Both the position numbers and the translations under genes were made by a program. Shown piece after piece: positions 1 to 8,659 of a DNA stretch of 64,000 nt (positions are counted from its first letter, which is position 1; every line of letters starts with the position of its first letter). Source of the DNA: Campylobacter taeniopygiae (GTDB taxonomy: Bacteria > Campylobacterota > Campylobacteria > Campylobacterales > Campylobacteraceae); contig NZ_NXLY01000004.1 of the NCBI RefSeq assembly GCF_005406225.1, positions 62,001-126,000 of the forward strand, in the 5' to 3' direction. The notes beneath the pieces are model-generated. The model was given only the letters and a program-made list of their open reading frames with translations. It had not been told where the DNA came from and searched no databases.

Positions 1-174
1 AAAAGCAATAATCTCCACACGATTACAGGTACTAATTATCAAACTTTCTTCAATATTTTCATGTGCATTAATCATGCGTAAAAATTCATACTTTTTTGTT
101 TCATCTGTAAAACTTAATTTTTCCCTTAAAAAAAGATCGGTATTTTTATGAGTAAAAGAAACGCAATAATACAT
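1..174 (-). CDS. hemA: Glutamyl-tRNA reductase, N-terminal 58 residues (partial)
   Basis: First enzyme of C5 haem synthesis; it reduces glutamyl-tRNA to glutamate-1-semialdehyde in the cytoplasm. Only the start of the gene is in the window. The protein begins MYYCVSFTHKN and carries the conserved STCNRVE motif near residue 50, which contains the catalytic Cys of the family. The ATG shares one base with the stop of the prenyltransferase gene upstream (TAATG), so the two are translationally coupled. The same neighbour pair occurs in C. jejuni (Cj0541-Cj0542). Confidence 0.93.
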   Translation of the reverse strand, partial: MYYCVSFTHKNTDLFLREKLSFTDETKKYEFLRMINAHENIEESLIISTCNRVEIIAF

Positions 175-1073
175 TAAAAATTCCTATCTATCATTGCTTT
201 AACAATATCTTTTAATTTTTGATTAGAATATTCTTCTATAGCATCAATTGCTCTTTTGGCGTATTCTTTAACCTCCAAAATTGATTTTTCCAAAATTTCT
301 TTTTCTTTAAATTGAGTATTTATCCATATTTTTTCTTGCTCGTTTAAATCTTTTTTAAACATTGATTTTAATTGTTTTTTTCCTTCTTCATCTAAACTTT
401 CAAAAAGATATATATAAGGCAAAGTAACCTTTCCTTCTTTAAAATCTGCCATAGAAGGTTTTCCTAGTGTTTTTTCATCTCCTTTAATATCTAAAATATC
501 ATCAATCATCTGAAAAGCAAGTCCTAAATTTTTTCCATATTCTCCAAAAGATTTTTCATCCAAACCAGCTAAAATAGCTCCGCATCTTGCACTCGCTTCA
601 ATTAAAACTGCTGTTTTATTATAAATCATACTTAGATATTTATCTTTATCGGTGTTAAAATCCTGACTTAAATTAACATCCATAAGCTCACCTATAGAAA
701 GCTTGACAACTGCATCAGAAATAATGTTTGCAAATTGAGTGTTCATTTGACTTAATTCATAAAAAGCTTTAGAGTATAAAATATCTCCTAGCATTAAAGC
801 ATTTTTTGTCCCAAATTCTGAATTAACGGATTTTACCCCTCTTCTTAACTCGCTCTCATCAATAATATCATCATGCAGCAAACTTGCTAAATGTATAAGC
901 TCAATAGTCGCACAAATGCTTATTGCCTCTTTACTTTCCCCTGAAATGGCTAAAAGTAATTTAGAACGCAATTTCTTCCCTGATTTAACATGCAAAAGCA
1001 TTTCTAATATAGGTTGATAATTTAGCTCTTTTAAAAATTTTTGTATCAAATCATCTATTACTTGCACACTCAA
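174..1073 (-). CDS. Polyprenyl diphosphate synthase
   Basis: Trans-isoprenyl diphosphate synthase of 299 residues. It condenses isopentenyl diphosphate onto an allylic diphosphate. Both Asp-rich Mg2+-binding motifs are intact: DDIID at residues 68-72 and DDILD at 191-195. It probably makes the long side chain of menaquinone, because the orthologue in C. jejuni (Cj0541) is distinct from the farnesyl synthase gene; chain length cannot be read from sequence alone. It lies between the Cj0540-like gene upstream and hemA, with which it overlaps by one base. Confidence 0.88.
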   Translation of the reverse strand: MSVQVIDDLIQKFLKELNYQPILEMLLHVKSGKKLRSKLLLAISGESKEAISICATIELIHLASLLHDDIIDESELRRGVKSVNSEFGTKNALMLGDILYSKAFYELSQMNTQFANIISDAVVKLSIGELMDVNLSQDFNTDKDKYLSMIYNKTAVLIEASARCGAILAGLDEKSFGEYGKNLGLAFQMIDDILDIKGDEKTLGKPSMADFKEGKVTLPYIYLFESLDEEGKKQLKSMFKKDLNEQEKIWINTQFKEKEILEKSILEVKEYAKRAIDAIEEYSNQKLKDIVKAMIDRNF

Positions 1074-1085
1074 TTCCTTTTTTTG

Positions 1086-1616
1086 CTATTTATCCCAACT
1101 TGTCAATGGTTTAACTTGTGGTTGGTTAAGATCGATCATAGGGACAACTTGATTATTTTGCGGTGGATTTGGAAGTGGTGTTTTTCTCGGATCTAAAAAT
1201 TCTACCATCACACGAGACTCCTTATCTTCAATATACACTGTAAAAGTTGCTAAACCCTTATTATAACCACTAAATTCTAAAATAAGCCTTGCTCTATCTA
1301 TATGTGGATTTGTATAATCAGGAATTAAAGTTTGAGTAACCCAATCTAAATTTCTTCGCAAACTCATCACAAATTGCCTTGGATATTTACGAAATTTAGA
1401 TTGAACGATGATGTTTGTATTATCAAATAAAGTCCAATAAAAATCAAAATTTTGAACCTTATCCTCATAACCAACTTCTTTAATTTGCACACTTGCTCTT
1501 TGATCTTTTTTAAGAACAAATTTATAAGTATATTCAAAGACTGGAGCCGCGTTTAAATGACTCTCGCACGCCAAAATAAATAATAAGACAAAAAATAATT
1601 TTAACAATCTTTGCAT
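1086..1616 (-). CDS. Exported protein of unknown function (Cj0540-like)
   Basis: A 176-residue protein with a hydrophobic N-terminal signal (residues 4-16). The sequence around Cys17 reads ILAC, close to a lipobox, but a signal peptidase I site after LNA is also possible, so lipoprotein status is open. The mature part is beta-rich, with a Pro- and Asn-rich tail after residue 145. No enzymatic motif is visible. Its ATG shares one base with the stop codon of the gene upstream, so the pair is coupled. Confidence 0.75.
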   Translation of the reverse strand: MQRLLKLFFVLLFILACESHLNAAPVFEYTYKFVLKKDQRASVQIKEVGYEDKVQNFDFYWTLFDNTNIIVQSKFRKYPRQFVMSLRRNLDWVTQTLIPDYTNPHIDRARLILEFSGYNKGLATFTVYIEDKESRVMVEFLDPRKTPLPNPPQNNQVVPMIDLNQPQVKPLTSWDK

Positions 1617-1879
1617 TAACCCTCATGTCCTAAAATTTGGGCACCCAAATCTATGTAAATATCATCTAATCTCTGTTTAATTAAATCTCCATTTTCAAGT
1701 ATAAAATTTTTAACATCTATTTCATTTAAGCCTTGTTTCTCTAAAAGCTCAATCATACTTATATATTCAGCAAAAAAATTTTCAAATACTTTTTCTAAGG
1801 CTCCCAAATTACCATTTTGTATGATTTCTAAAAATTTTTCTTTAGGGGTTTTATTAAACATTTCATCAAAGATATCCAT
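1616..1879 (-). CDS. Small conserved protein (Cj0539-like)
   Basis: An 87-residue acidic, mainly helical protein with no signal peptide and no motif I can name. A good Shine-Dalgarno (AAGGA) lies just before the ATG, and a TATAAT box on the minus strand at 1908-1913 makes this the first gene of an operon running Cj0539-Cj0540-prenyltransferase-hemA. The gene stands between the oor operon terminator and that promoter. Function unknown. Confidence 0.72.
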   Translation of the reverse strand: MDIFDEMFNKTPKEKFLEIIQNGNLGALEKVFENFFAEYISMIELLEKQGLNEIDVKNFILENGDLIKQRLDDIYIDLGAQILGHEG

Positions 1880-1907
1880 TATTTTCCTTGAAAATAGTAA
1901 GTTTTTG

Positions 1908-1913
1908 ATTATA
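1908..1913 (-). promoter_or_regulatory. Putative -10 box for the Cj0539-to-hemA operon
   Basis: Exact TATAAT on the minus strand 29 bp before the ATG at 1879, following an AAAATTT run. Campylobacter vegetative promoters typically have a strong -10 and a poorly conserved -35, which fits. Placement is by sequence only. Confidence 0.5.
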
Positions 1914-1964
1914 AAATTTTAATCGTTAAAAGTAGCTAAATTACAAAATTTTTAATTAATAAAA

Positions 1965-1983
1965 TTTGGGGTAAAACCCCAAA
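1965..1983 (-). terminator. Terminator of the oorDABC operon
   Basis: Perfect 7-bp stem (TTTGGGG / CCCCAAA) around a 5-base loop, followed on the minus strand by TTTTA. It begins three bases after the oorC stop codon, the expected place for a rho-independent terminator. Confidence 0.75.
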
Positions 1984-1986
1984 AAA

Positions 1987-2547
1987 CTATAATTGAACAG
2001 ACTTACTCTCTTTGGCGTATTTAACACCCAAATCAAAAGCTTTTGAATTCGCATCGCGAGTTTTTGGTGGAACCATATGTAACATTGTTTCTTTTAAAAC
2101 ATCCAAATCAATACATTTACTCATATAAGCAGCAATGGCTAAAGCTACAACAGATTGCGTTGCAACATTCCCTACCTCATCTTTAGCTATAGTAATAATT
2201 GGAATTTCAAAAATCTGCCATCTTTTATAATCTTCATTTTCAGGATGTACCAAATTAGGTTCTACAACAATAATCCCTCCTTCTTTTACACCACTACGAA
2301 AACCCTTATAGCCCTTATCAGCAGTTGAAAGCATAAAATCAACTTCTCCTTCTACAGCATAAGGAAAAAGAATTTCTTTATCATCTATAATAATATCTAC
2401 TTTTGTAGGACCTCCTCTTACTTGAGAAGTATAAGTTGATGCTTTAAAAGCCTGACGTCCTTCTTTAATTGCCGCTTCAGCTAAAATTTCTCCTGCAGTG
2501 ATCACTCCTTGTCCGCCTTCACCGCCAAATCTTAATTGATATTTCAT
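1987..2547 (-). CDS. oorC: 2-oxoglutarate:acceptor oxidoreductase, gamma subunit
   Basis: A 186-residue pyruvate/ketoisovalerate oxidoreductase gamma-type subunit. The N-terminus (FGGEGGQGVITAGEIL) is the family hallmark and contacts the other subunits near the coenzyme A and TPP site. With OorA, B and D it forms the enzyme that converts 2-oxoglutarate and CoA to succinyl-CoA while reducing a low-potential acceptor. It is the last gene of the operon, overlapping oorB by 4 bp and followed directly by a hairpin terminator. Confidence 0.93.
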   Translation of the reverse strand: MKYQLRFGGEGGQGVITAGEILAEAAIKEGRQAFKASTYTSQVRGGPTKVDIIIDDKEILFPYAVEGEVDFMLSTADKGYKGFRSGVKEGGIIVVEPNLVHPENEDYKRWQIFEIPIITIAKDEVGNVATQSVVALAIAAYMSKCIDLDVLKETMLHMVPPKTRDANSKAFDLGVKYAKESKSVQL

Positions 2548-3389
2548 TTTAAAGCTCCTAAATCAACCATTCTTTTTTCTTTGGCTGCACGACGCACTTC
2601 TTCATAAGCTTGACAATATTCTGGTTGAGAATTATCTTCATGTAAAACCCCAATTGGAAATTTATCTTTTCTTTCTTCAAAATCCATACTTTCAAATTTA
2701 GCTTTTTCTACAACACGATTTTTAATCCAATCAAGCATTGCAGTTGCTTCTCCCATTTTATTTTTTCTTCCTAGATTGATATGACAATTTGAAAAAACAT
2801 CAACAAAGCTATAACCTTTGTGCGCTAAAGCTTTATAGATTAAATTTTCAAGCTTATTTGCCTCTATCACATTTCCTCTTGCAACAAATGAAGCTCCTGC
2901 AGCTTTTGTTAATTCACAAGCATCAAAATTTGGATCAATATTTCCAAATTGCGCAGTTACGGTATAAAAACCTTTTGGTGTGGTTGGAGAAGTTTGCGAA
3001 TTTGTAAGACCATAGATAAAATTATTGATCACTATATGTGTTAAATCTATATTTCTACGACAACCATGTATAGTGTGGTTTCCACCAATTGCTAAAGTAT
3101 CACCATCTCCACTGACCACAATTACATGTTTGGTTGGATTTGCTAATTTTATTCCCGTTGCATAAGCAATAGCTCTACCATGTGTAGTATGCACAGTATT
3201 GCAATTGACATAAGAACTCATCCTGCCACTACAACCAATCCCTGAAACAAGACATACATCATCCATGCTCCAACCAAGTTTTTCAATTGCACGGATAATA
3301 CATTTTAAAACAACACCATCTCCACAACCCCAACACCATTGAGTTGGAAGTTTATCAGTTCTTAAATATTCATCATAATTAAATGCCAT
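2544..3389 (-). CDS. oorB: 2-oxoglutarate:acceptor oxidoreductase, beta (TPP-binding) subunit
   Basis: A 281-residue TPP-binding subunit. The TPP and Mg2+ motif is present as GDGD near residue 95 followed by the N-rich segment VINNFIYG about 28 residues later. An N-terminal WCWGCGDG segment matches the Cys motif typical of this subunit. It abuts oorA (one base apart) and overlaps oorC by 4 bp, so the four subunits are co-translated. Confidence 0.94.
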   Translation of the reverse strand: MAFNYDEYLRTDKLPTQWCWGCGDGVVLKCIIRAIEKLGWSMDDVCLVSGIGCSGRMSSYVNCNTVHTTHGRAIAYATGIKLANPTKHVIVVSGDGDTLAIGGNHTIHGCRRNIDLTHIVINNFIYGLTNSQTSPTTPKGFYTVTAQFGNIDPNFDACELTKAAGASFVARGNVIEANKLENLIYKALAHKGYSFVDVFSNCHINLGRKNKMGEATAMLDWIKNRVVEKAKFESMDFEERKDKFPIGVLHEDNSQPEYCQAYEEVRRAAKEKRMVDLGALK

Positions 3390-4514
3390 TTATATATTCT
3401 CCTTCACTTTAGCAATAATTTCACTAGGGGTGATAGGACGGCCATTTGCACGATGCAAACTGATAAAATCACGGCGTAAGCTCACCCTTTCAATCTCTTC
3501 AAGATATTGACCCATATTTAATTCCGTAACCATAACTTTTTCAAATTGACTCACCACTTTAGCTATTTTTTTCTCCGCTACAGGATAAAGAGTGATAGGA
3601 CGAAAAAGACCTACTTTAATTCCTTCTTCCCTAAGTCTTTGGATGGCTTCTTTTACTGATCGACTTACGCTTCCATAAGCTATGATTAAAAATTCAGCAT
3701 CATCAAGCATGTACTCTTCATAAGTACAAATATCTTCACGATTGTTATTAATTTTACCCATAAGTCGCTCTATATTTTTTTTCACTATGGTGCCATCTTC
3801 TGTTGGAAAACCAATATCACCATGATGAAGTCCTGTTACATGATAACGATAACCTGTAAAAAAAGGATTAAGCGTTGCAGCTTCATTTTCACCAGCCGCA
3901 TAAGGTTTATAATCTTTCTTATCGCCTTCAAATTTTTTGCGATTATAAATTTTAATATCTTTTAAATCAGGTAATATCGCTTTACCATTCATATGCCCTA
4001 CTGTTTCATCCATGAGTAAAAATACAGGTGTCATATATTTTTCAGCCAAATTAAAAGCTCTAATAGTTTCTAAATAAGCCTCTTCAAGCGAAGCAGGTGC
4101 AATAGCTATGCTTGCAAAATCCCCATGAGTTGGAGCCTTTGCTTGAAACAAATCCCCTTGCGCTACGCGAGTTGGTAAGCCCGTTGAAGGCCCCCCACGC
4201 ATAACATTGACTATCACTAGTGGAATTTCAGCTATAAATGCAAGTCCGATTTGTTCTGCTTTTAAAGAAATTCCTGGGCCACTACTTGCTGTCATAGCTT
4301 TTACCCCACTCATTGCCGCACCAATAACAACGCTTATCCCTGAAATTTCATCTTCCATTTGTATAAAAGTTCCATCATTAGCTGGGAGTAGATGACTTAA
4401 CTCATGGGCAATCTCACTACTTGGTGTAATAGGATATCCTCCAAAAAACTTGCAACCACAATCAATGGCAGCCTGCGCAATTAAAACATTACCTGTTGCT
4501 ATAATTTCTCTCAT
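3390..4514 (-). CDS. oorA: 2-oxoglutarate:acceptor oxidoreductase, alpha subunit
   Basis: A 374-residue alpha subunit. The N-terminal GYPITPSSEIAHEL segment and the later GGPSTGLPTR motif are typical of 2-oxoacid:ferredoxin oxidoreductase alpha chains. Full length for the family and very close to the C. jejuni protein. Second gene of oorDABC, 9 bp after oorD. Confidence 0.94.
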   Translation of the reverse strand: MREIIATGNVLIAQAAIDCGCKFFGGYPITPSSEIAHELSHLLPANDGTFIQMEDEISGISVVIGAAMSGVKAMTASSGPGISLKAEQIGLAFIAEIPLVIVNVMRGGPSTGLPTRVAQGDLFQAKAPTHGDFASIAIAPASLEEAYLETIRAFNLAEKYMTPVFLLMDETVGHMNGKAILPDLKDIKIYNRKKFEGDKKDYKPYAAGENEAATLNPFFTGYRYHVTGLHHGDIGFPTEDGTIVKKNIERLMGKINNNREDICTYEEYMLDDAEFLIIAYGSVSRSVKEAIQRLREEGIKVGLFRPITLYPVAEKKIAKVVSQFEKVMVTELNMGQYLEEIERVSLRRDFISLHRANGRPITPSEIIAKVKENI

Positions 4515-4523
4515 TATTTTTTC

Positions 4524-4835
4524 CTAAGCTAATTTTTTATATTGATTATTTCTAACCGCTAAAGCCCTATCTTTAGCTTCTGGTGTAAGTTTGGCAAATT
4601 TAAATTCATCTCTTTTGGCCACCATAATAGCAAAATCAGGACAATGCGTTTCACATTCAGTACAACCTATGCAAGATTCTGGATGCACTACCTCTATCAT
4701 TTGTCCTAAAACAGCATGCACATCATCACGCATGGCTAAAACTCCTGCTGGACAATAACTTACACAAATATTACAAGCTTTACATCGATGCTCATCTACC
4801 CATACTGGAGTATCTTTTGGAGCTTTTATATTCAT
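4524..4835 (-). CDS. oorD: 2-oxoglutarate:acceptor oxidoreductase, delta (2x[4Fe-4S]) subunit
   Basis: A 103-residue ferredoxin-like subunit with two four-Cys cluster motifs, CKACNICVSYCP and CIGCTECETHCP, each ligating a [4Fe-4S] cluster. It carries electrons out of OorABC. I start it at the ATG at 4835, preceded by AAGGA, rather than at a frame extension 60 bp upstream that lacks a ribosome binding site. First gene of the operon; the C. jejuni order places sucD just upstream, but here mdh follows. Confidence 0.92.
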   Translation of the reverse strand: MNIKAPKDTPVWVDEHRCKACNICVSYCPAGVLAMRDDVHAVLGQMIEVVHPESCIGCTECETHCPDFAIMVAKRDEFKFAKLTPEAKDRALAVRNNQYKKLA

Positions 4836-4924
4836 TATTTTTCCTTTTTTAATTTTTATTCTTGATTTATTATATCCAAAATAATCCAAACTCAACTAAG
4901 AAATTTCTAAAATCACTTTTAATT

Positions 4925-5824
4925 TTATTCCCTATAATGATGCTTAAGTAAAGATAATTCTAATTTTTGTTTTTCCTTGGCACTTAATTCAATATCCATA
5001 ATCTCAACCACGCCTTCAAGACTTAATCTCGCCATCATTCCAAAAGCTTTATTTTTAATCCCAAATTTCGCATCTAAGATTATACTCATAGGCAGAAATT
5101 CTCCACTTCTAATCGATTCTATCATTCTAATACAAGCACTAGAAGGAGCTAAATAGGCCGAAGTTTTAAGATATTTAATAACCTTGGCTCCGCCTGTTTT
5201 AACTTCATTTTCTAAATCTTCAAATTCTTCTTCATTTAAATACTCGTCTATATTTTTACCATTAATTCTTGTATGAGATTTAACTAAAACCATATCATCA
5301 TTATGAAAACCTATGAGTTTGGTGTCTATACTAGGCATTTTAACATTTAATTTTTTAGCCAACTCGTATTTAAAACGCGCATTATCCAAAACTCCCGCCA
5401 TGGCAATAATTTTTTTAGACGAAAAAAGATTGCTTTGATATAAAATATTAAGCAATAAATCTACCGGATTAGTTAGAATGATAAAAAGGGGATCGGGATT
5501 AAATTTTTTAATCTCTTTTGCGCAAGTGAGTAAAATATCAGAATTAAGTTTTAATAACTCTTCTCTACTTTGCCCTTCTTTTCGAGTAAAACCCGCACTA
5601 AAAATAACTATATCAGAATTTTTAGTATGTGCATAATCTTGAGTGCAAACTAACTTAATATCTAAATTAAAAGCAGCTATGCTTTGAGATAATTCTAACT
5701 CCTTTGCGATCAATAACTCTTCATTGATATCAATCATAACAATTTCATGAGCTAATTCACGCAAAATCAAACCATAAGAAAGACTTGAACCAATGTTTCC
5801 TGAACCGATAATTGTAATTTTCAT
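4925..5824 (-). CDS. mdh: Malate dehydrogenase (LDH/MDH superfamily)
   Basis: A 299-residue NAD-dependent dehydrogenase interconverting malate and oxaloacetate. The Rossmann motif GSGNIGSS opens the protein. The substrate loop has R81 and R87 (TRKEGQSR), the malate-type pattern; N119, R150 and the catalytic H174 (GFHNDDM) are present. Two in-frame ATGs occur; the second (5824) has AGGA at proper spacing while the first (5830) directly abuts it, so I use 5824. In C. jejuni it sits between icd and sucC; neither is present here. Confidence 0.88.
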   Translation of the reverse strand: MKITIIGSGNIGSSLSYGLILRELAHEIVMIDINEELLIAKELELSQSIAAFNLDIKLVCTQDYAHTKNSDIVIFSAGFTRKEGQSREELLKLNSDILLTCAKEIKKFNPDPLFIILTNPVDLLLNILYQSNLFSSKKIIAMAGVLDNARFKYELAKKLNVKMPSIDTKLIGFHNDDMVLVKSHTRINGKNIDEYLNEEEFEDLENEVKTGGAKVIKYLKTSAYLAPSSACIRMIESIRSGEFLPMSIILDAKFGIKNKAFGMMARLSLEGVVEIMDIELSAKEKQKLELSLLKHHYRE

Positions 5825-6078
5825 TTTCATCCTAATTTTATATTGTGTATATTTTTAATTAATTTTTAATTTTTGAGTAATTTTGTAACATATAGATTTT
5901 ATTTTAATCTACTTGATAAATTAAATAATCTTAAATATAAATAAAAATTAAAATAAAAAAAATTATAAAAATGCGTGATAATAATTACCAAAAACTTATA
6001 TAGAGTATAGTTTTTAAATAGTTATTATCTTTAGCTATTAAAAGTATATTATAAATAGAAAAAATTGCAAAGATATAT

Positions 6079-6112
6079 TTAAAGTTTATTTTCATTTAAA
6101 AATAAACTTTAA
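6079..6112 (-). terminator. Perfect 14-bp stem terminator after the AsmA-like gene
   Basis: Arms at 6079-6092 and 6099-6112 are exact inverted repeats around a 6-base loop. The hairpin begins at the base after the stop codon of the 6113-8659 gene. The remaining spacer (5825-6078) is about 90 percent AT, with a minus-strand TATAAT at 5962-5967 and another at 6048-6053 that could drive mdh. No coding remnant is recognisable there. Confidence 0.7.
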
Positions 6113-8659
6113 TTAGTCGAATAAATTTTTAGGCAATTGTATAATATTTTTAATCAAGTTAAATGGGGTTTTTAAAGTATCACTTAAAATTTGGGTATGA
6201 AATTTTGGATCATCGAGCTTTCCATCCACCTTGATATTTGTACTTATTTCTTGATTTTTTCCCAAAATAACATAATTTAAAATTGGAACTTTTGAAATAG
6301 TTTCAGAAGCTGATTTTAAAGTTTTTAACTCCAAATTTAAATCTATAGTATCAAGACGTAAATTAGCACTACCTAATCCATAAATATCAACACTATCTCC
6401 ATTTAAATTAATAGCACTAAAACTCAATAAATCTTTTTTTCGGTTAAAAATAACTTTTCCATTTTGAAATTTTAAACCTTTTTGATTGAAGGTTGGAGTT
6501 TTAAACATCAATAAACTAGGAACCGTATCTATAAATGATATCAATTGATTAACACCTTTTAAATCCTTCACAAAAGTATTTTTAAAATCAAATTCTCCAT
6601 CAAAATAATCAACTCCACTTCCAACAACACTTAAATTAAAAATTCCATCTTGCACTGCTTGTTTTTGTAAAAATTCATTTAAATATTGATCGTTTATGTT
6701 TTTAACAAAAAGCTTTAAATCATCCGGACTATAGTAAAAATTTAAATTTGTACCTCCTCTTGAACCTTGCACATTTAAAACACTTGCATTTAGATCTGCT
6801 TCTAATTTATCAAAAGCTAAAGTTTTATTCATATCAGCCAATACTAAAGCGCAATTAGCCCCACCAAAAATAATATTTTGTTTATTTTTACTGATATCAA
6901 AACTATTTGAAGAATCTTTTTCTTTCTTATAAACATAAGTTAAATTTTTTACCTGTATTTCTTTTTTAAGTGAAGATATTGTAGCACTTATAAGATCACT
7001 TTGAGTATTAATATATATAATATCATTTTTTCTTACAACACTAAAACTATCTTTATTATAAGGTGTTTGATTATTGATAAATAAATTATGATTAAAACCT
7101 ACATCTTGGGCTTGCAAATCAAAATCTTTAAAATCTAAAGTTTTAAAATAAACACTTTTAGCCTCGTTAAAACCAAAATCCTTAAGAACTTTAGAATAGG
7201 AAATTAAAATATTGGGATTATTTAAATTAATTTCTAATCCATTTTTAAAATTAGCTATCAAACTCCATTCTGGTATAGTCAATACGTCTTGATTAAAATC
7301 CAAATTAAGAGTAATATTTTGATTTTTAATATCCAACAAATCATCATCAAAATACAATTTATAAAGCTGAGTATTAAAAATTCCTTGTTTTTCTTTTAAG
7401 TTGATTTTGGCATTTATATTGGCTTTAAAGTGCTGATTTTCCACATCGGCATTTTCTATACTTAAATTATCCTGCACTAATCTAATCAACCCTCTAGAAA
7501 TATTCATATCGGCTAAAGATATATTGGCATTATTTAAATAAAAAATTCCATTATGAAGAAATTGACCCTTATCATGAAAATCGATTTTAAGCTCTAAATC
7601 GGTTTTAATGGATCCACTTTTTTGATAAAAAGGCAAGTTGAGATGATAATTTTGCAAAGCTTTTTCAAGTTTTTCATCTAATTTTAAATTATCTGATTTT
7701 ATGCGCAAATAAATTCCAGCCTTTTCTTTATCAAAAAAATCATACAAATAAACTTCACTTTTACTCAAATCTGATCCATTGTAAGAGGCCTTATTAAATT
7801 GAAAATCCAATTTTTGCTGACTCAAATTTAAATCAACTCTTGGAATTTCAATAGCATTCATATTATCTTCTAAACGAACTTTAACTTTATTAACATATCC
7901 TAAAGCACTTATATTGTCTAAATAATAATTATTTTGTTTAAAATCTATAAAGCCTTGCAAAAAATCCAAATGATAAAATTCCCCAACAGCATTTTTAAAT
8001 ATCCAATGATCTAAAGTTTTATTTAAGGTAAAATCTTTTCTAATCATAGTCGCTATATTTTGTATATTTGTTGCATTAAGATCATTAATTTTGTAAAGCA
8101 ATTTATTATCTTTATAACTGATTGTGCTTTTAAAAGTCAAATTATTGCCACTCGCATTTAAATTCAAATTATAAAAATTACTTTTTGTTTTTATTTCAAA
8201 AACACCATTTAAATTCAAATCATATTTTTTAAGTTTTAAGGAATTAATCATTCCTAATAAATCACCCTTATTCACAGTGAAAGAAGCTTTCAAAAAAAGA
8301 TCGTCGCTATCTATAAAATAATCACCATCTTTAAATAAAATTTTTAATTTTTGATTCTTAAAAGATAAATTCTCAATATTTACCTCTTCAACAAAATTAT
8401 ATAAATATTTTAAATTTTTCATTACCTTTAGTAAGGTTTTAGAATCAAAATCAGAATTATCATTTGAAGTATCATTAATATTTAAAACAATATTTTTTGC
8501 GCGAAAAATAAGTTTTTTATCTAATTTAATATATAATTGCTGAACTTTTAAAAAATCAAATTGGATACTAGAAATGAATATTCCGTTTTTCAGCACTAAA
8601 AATATAATTGATAATAATACAAATAATACTGCTAGTGTATATAATATTTTCTTTTTCAT
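6113..8659 (-). CDS. AsmA-like envelope protein (Cj0530-like)
   Basis: An 848-residue protein with one N-terminal membrane anchor (residues 5-24) and a long, beta-rich, Asn/Asp/Lys-rich periplasmic body ending in an AsmA-type C-terminal region (from about residue 640: short repeats of strand patterns such as LNLNGDSVDIYGLGSANL). This family (AsmA, TamB, YhdP) is thought to bridge inner and outer membranes for lipid transport; the specific role here is inferred. Its start codon overlaps that of the divergent mltG, so both share a CATG core. Confidence 0.75.
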   Translation of the reverse strand: MKKKILYTLAVLFVLLSIIFLVLKNGIFISSIQFDFLKVQQLYIKLDKKLIFRAKNIVLNINDTSNDNSDFDSKTLLKVMKNLKYLYNFVEEVNIENLSFKNQKLKILFKDGDYFIDSDDLFLKASFTVNKGDLLGMINSLKLKKYDLNLNGVFEIKTKSNFYNLNLNASGNNLTFKSTISYKDNKLLYKINDLNATNIQNIATMIRKDFTLNKTLDHWIFKNAVGEFYHLDFLQGFIDFKQNNYYLDNISALGYVNKVKVRLEDNMNAIEIPRVDLNLSQQKLDFQFNKASYNGSDLSKSEVYLYDFFDKEKAGIYLRIKSDNLKLDEKLEKALQNYHLNLPFYQKSGSIKTDLELKIDFHDKGQFLHNGIFYLNNANISLADMNISRGLIRLVQDNLSIENADVENQHFKANINAKINLKEKQGIFNTQLYKLYFDDDLLDIKNQNITLNLDFNQDVLTIPEWSLIANFKNGLEINLNNPNILISYSKVLKDFGFNEAKSVYFKTLDFKDFDLQAQDVGFNHNLFINNQTPYNKDSFSVVRKNDIIYINTQSDLISATISSLKKEIQVKNLTYVYKKEKDSSNSFDISKNKQNIIFGGANCALVLADMNKTLAFDKLEADLNASVLNVQGSRGGTNLNFYYSPDDLKLFVKNINDQYLNEFLQKQAVQDGIFNLSVVGSGVDYFDGEFDFKNTFVKDLKGVNQLISFIDTVPSLLMFKTPTFNQKGLKFQNGKVIFNRKKDLLSFSAINLNGDSVDIYGLGSANLRLDTIDLNLELKTLKSASETISKVPILNYVILGKNQEISTNIKVDGKLDDPKFHTQILSDTLKTPFNLIKNIIQLPKNLFD

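Noticed and set aside
5825-6078. Possible remnant of icd in the spacer beside mdh
   Set aside because: No stretch of this spacer translates into anything recognisable; it looks like plain AT-rich noncoding DNA.
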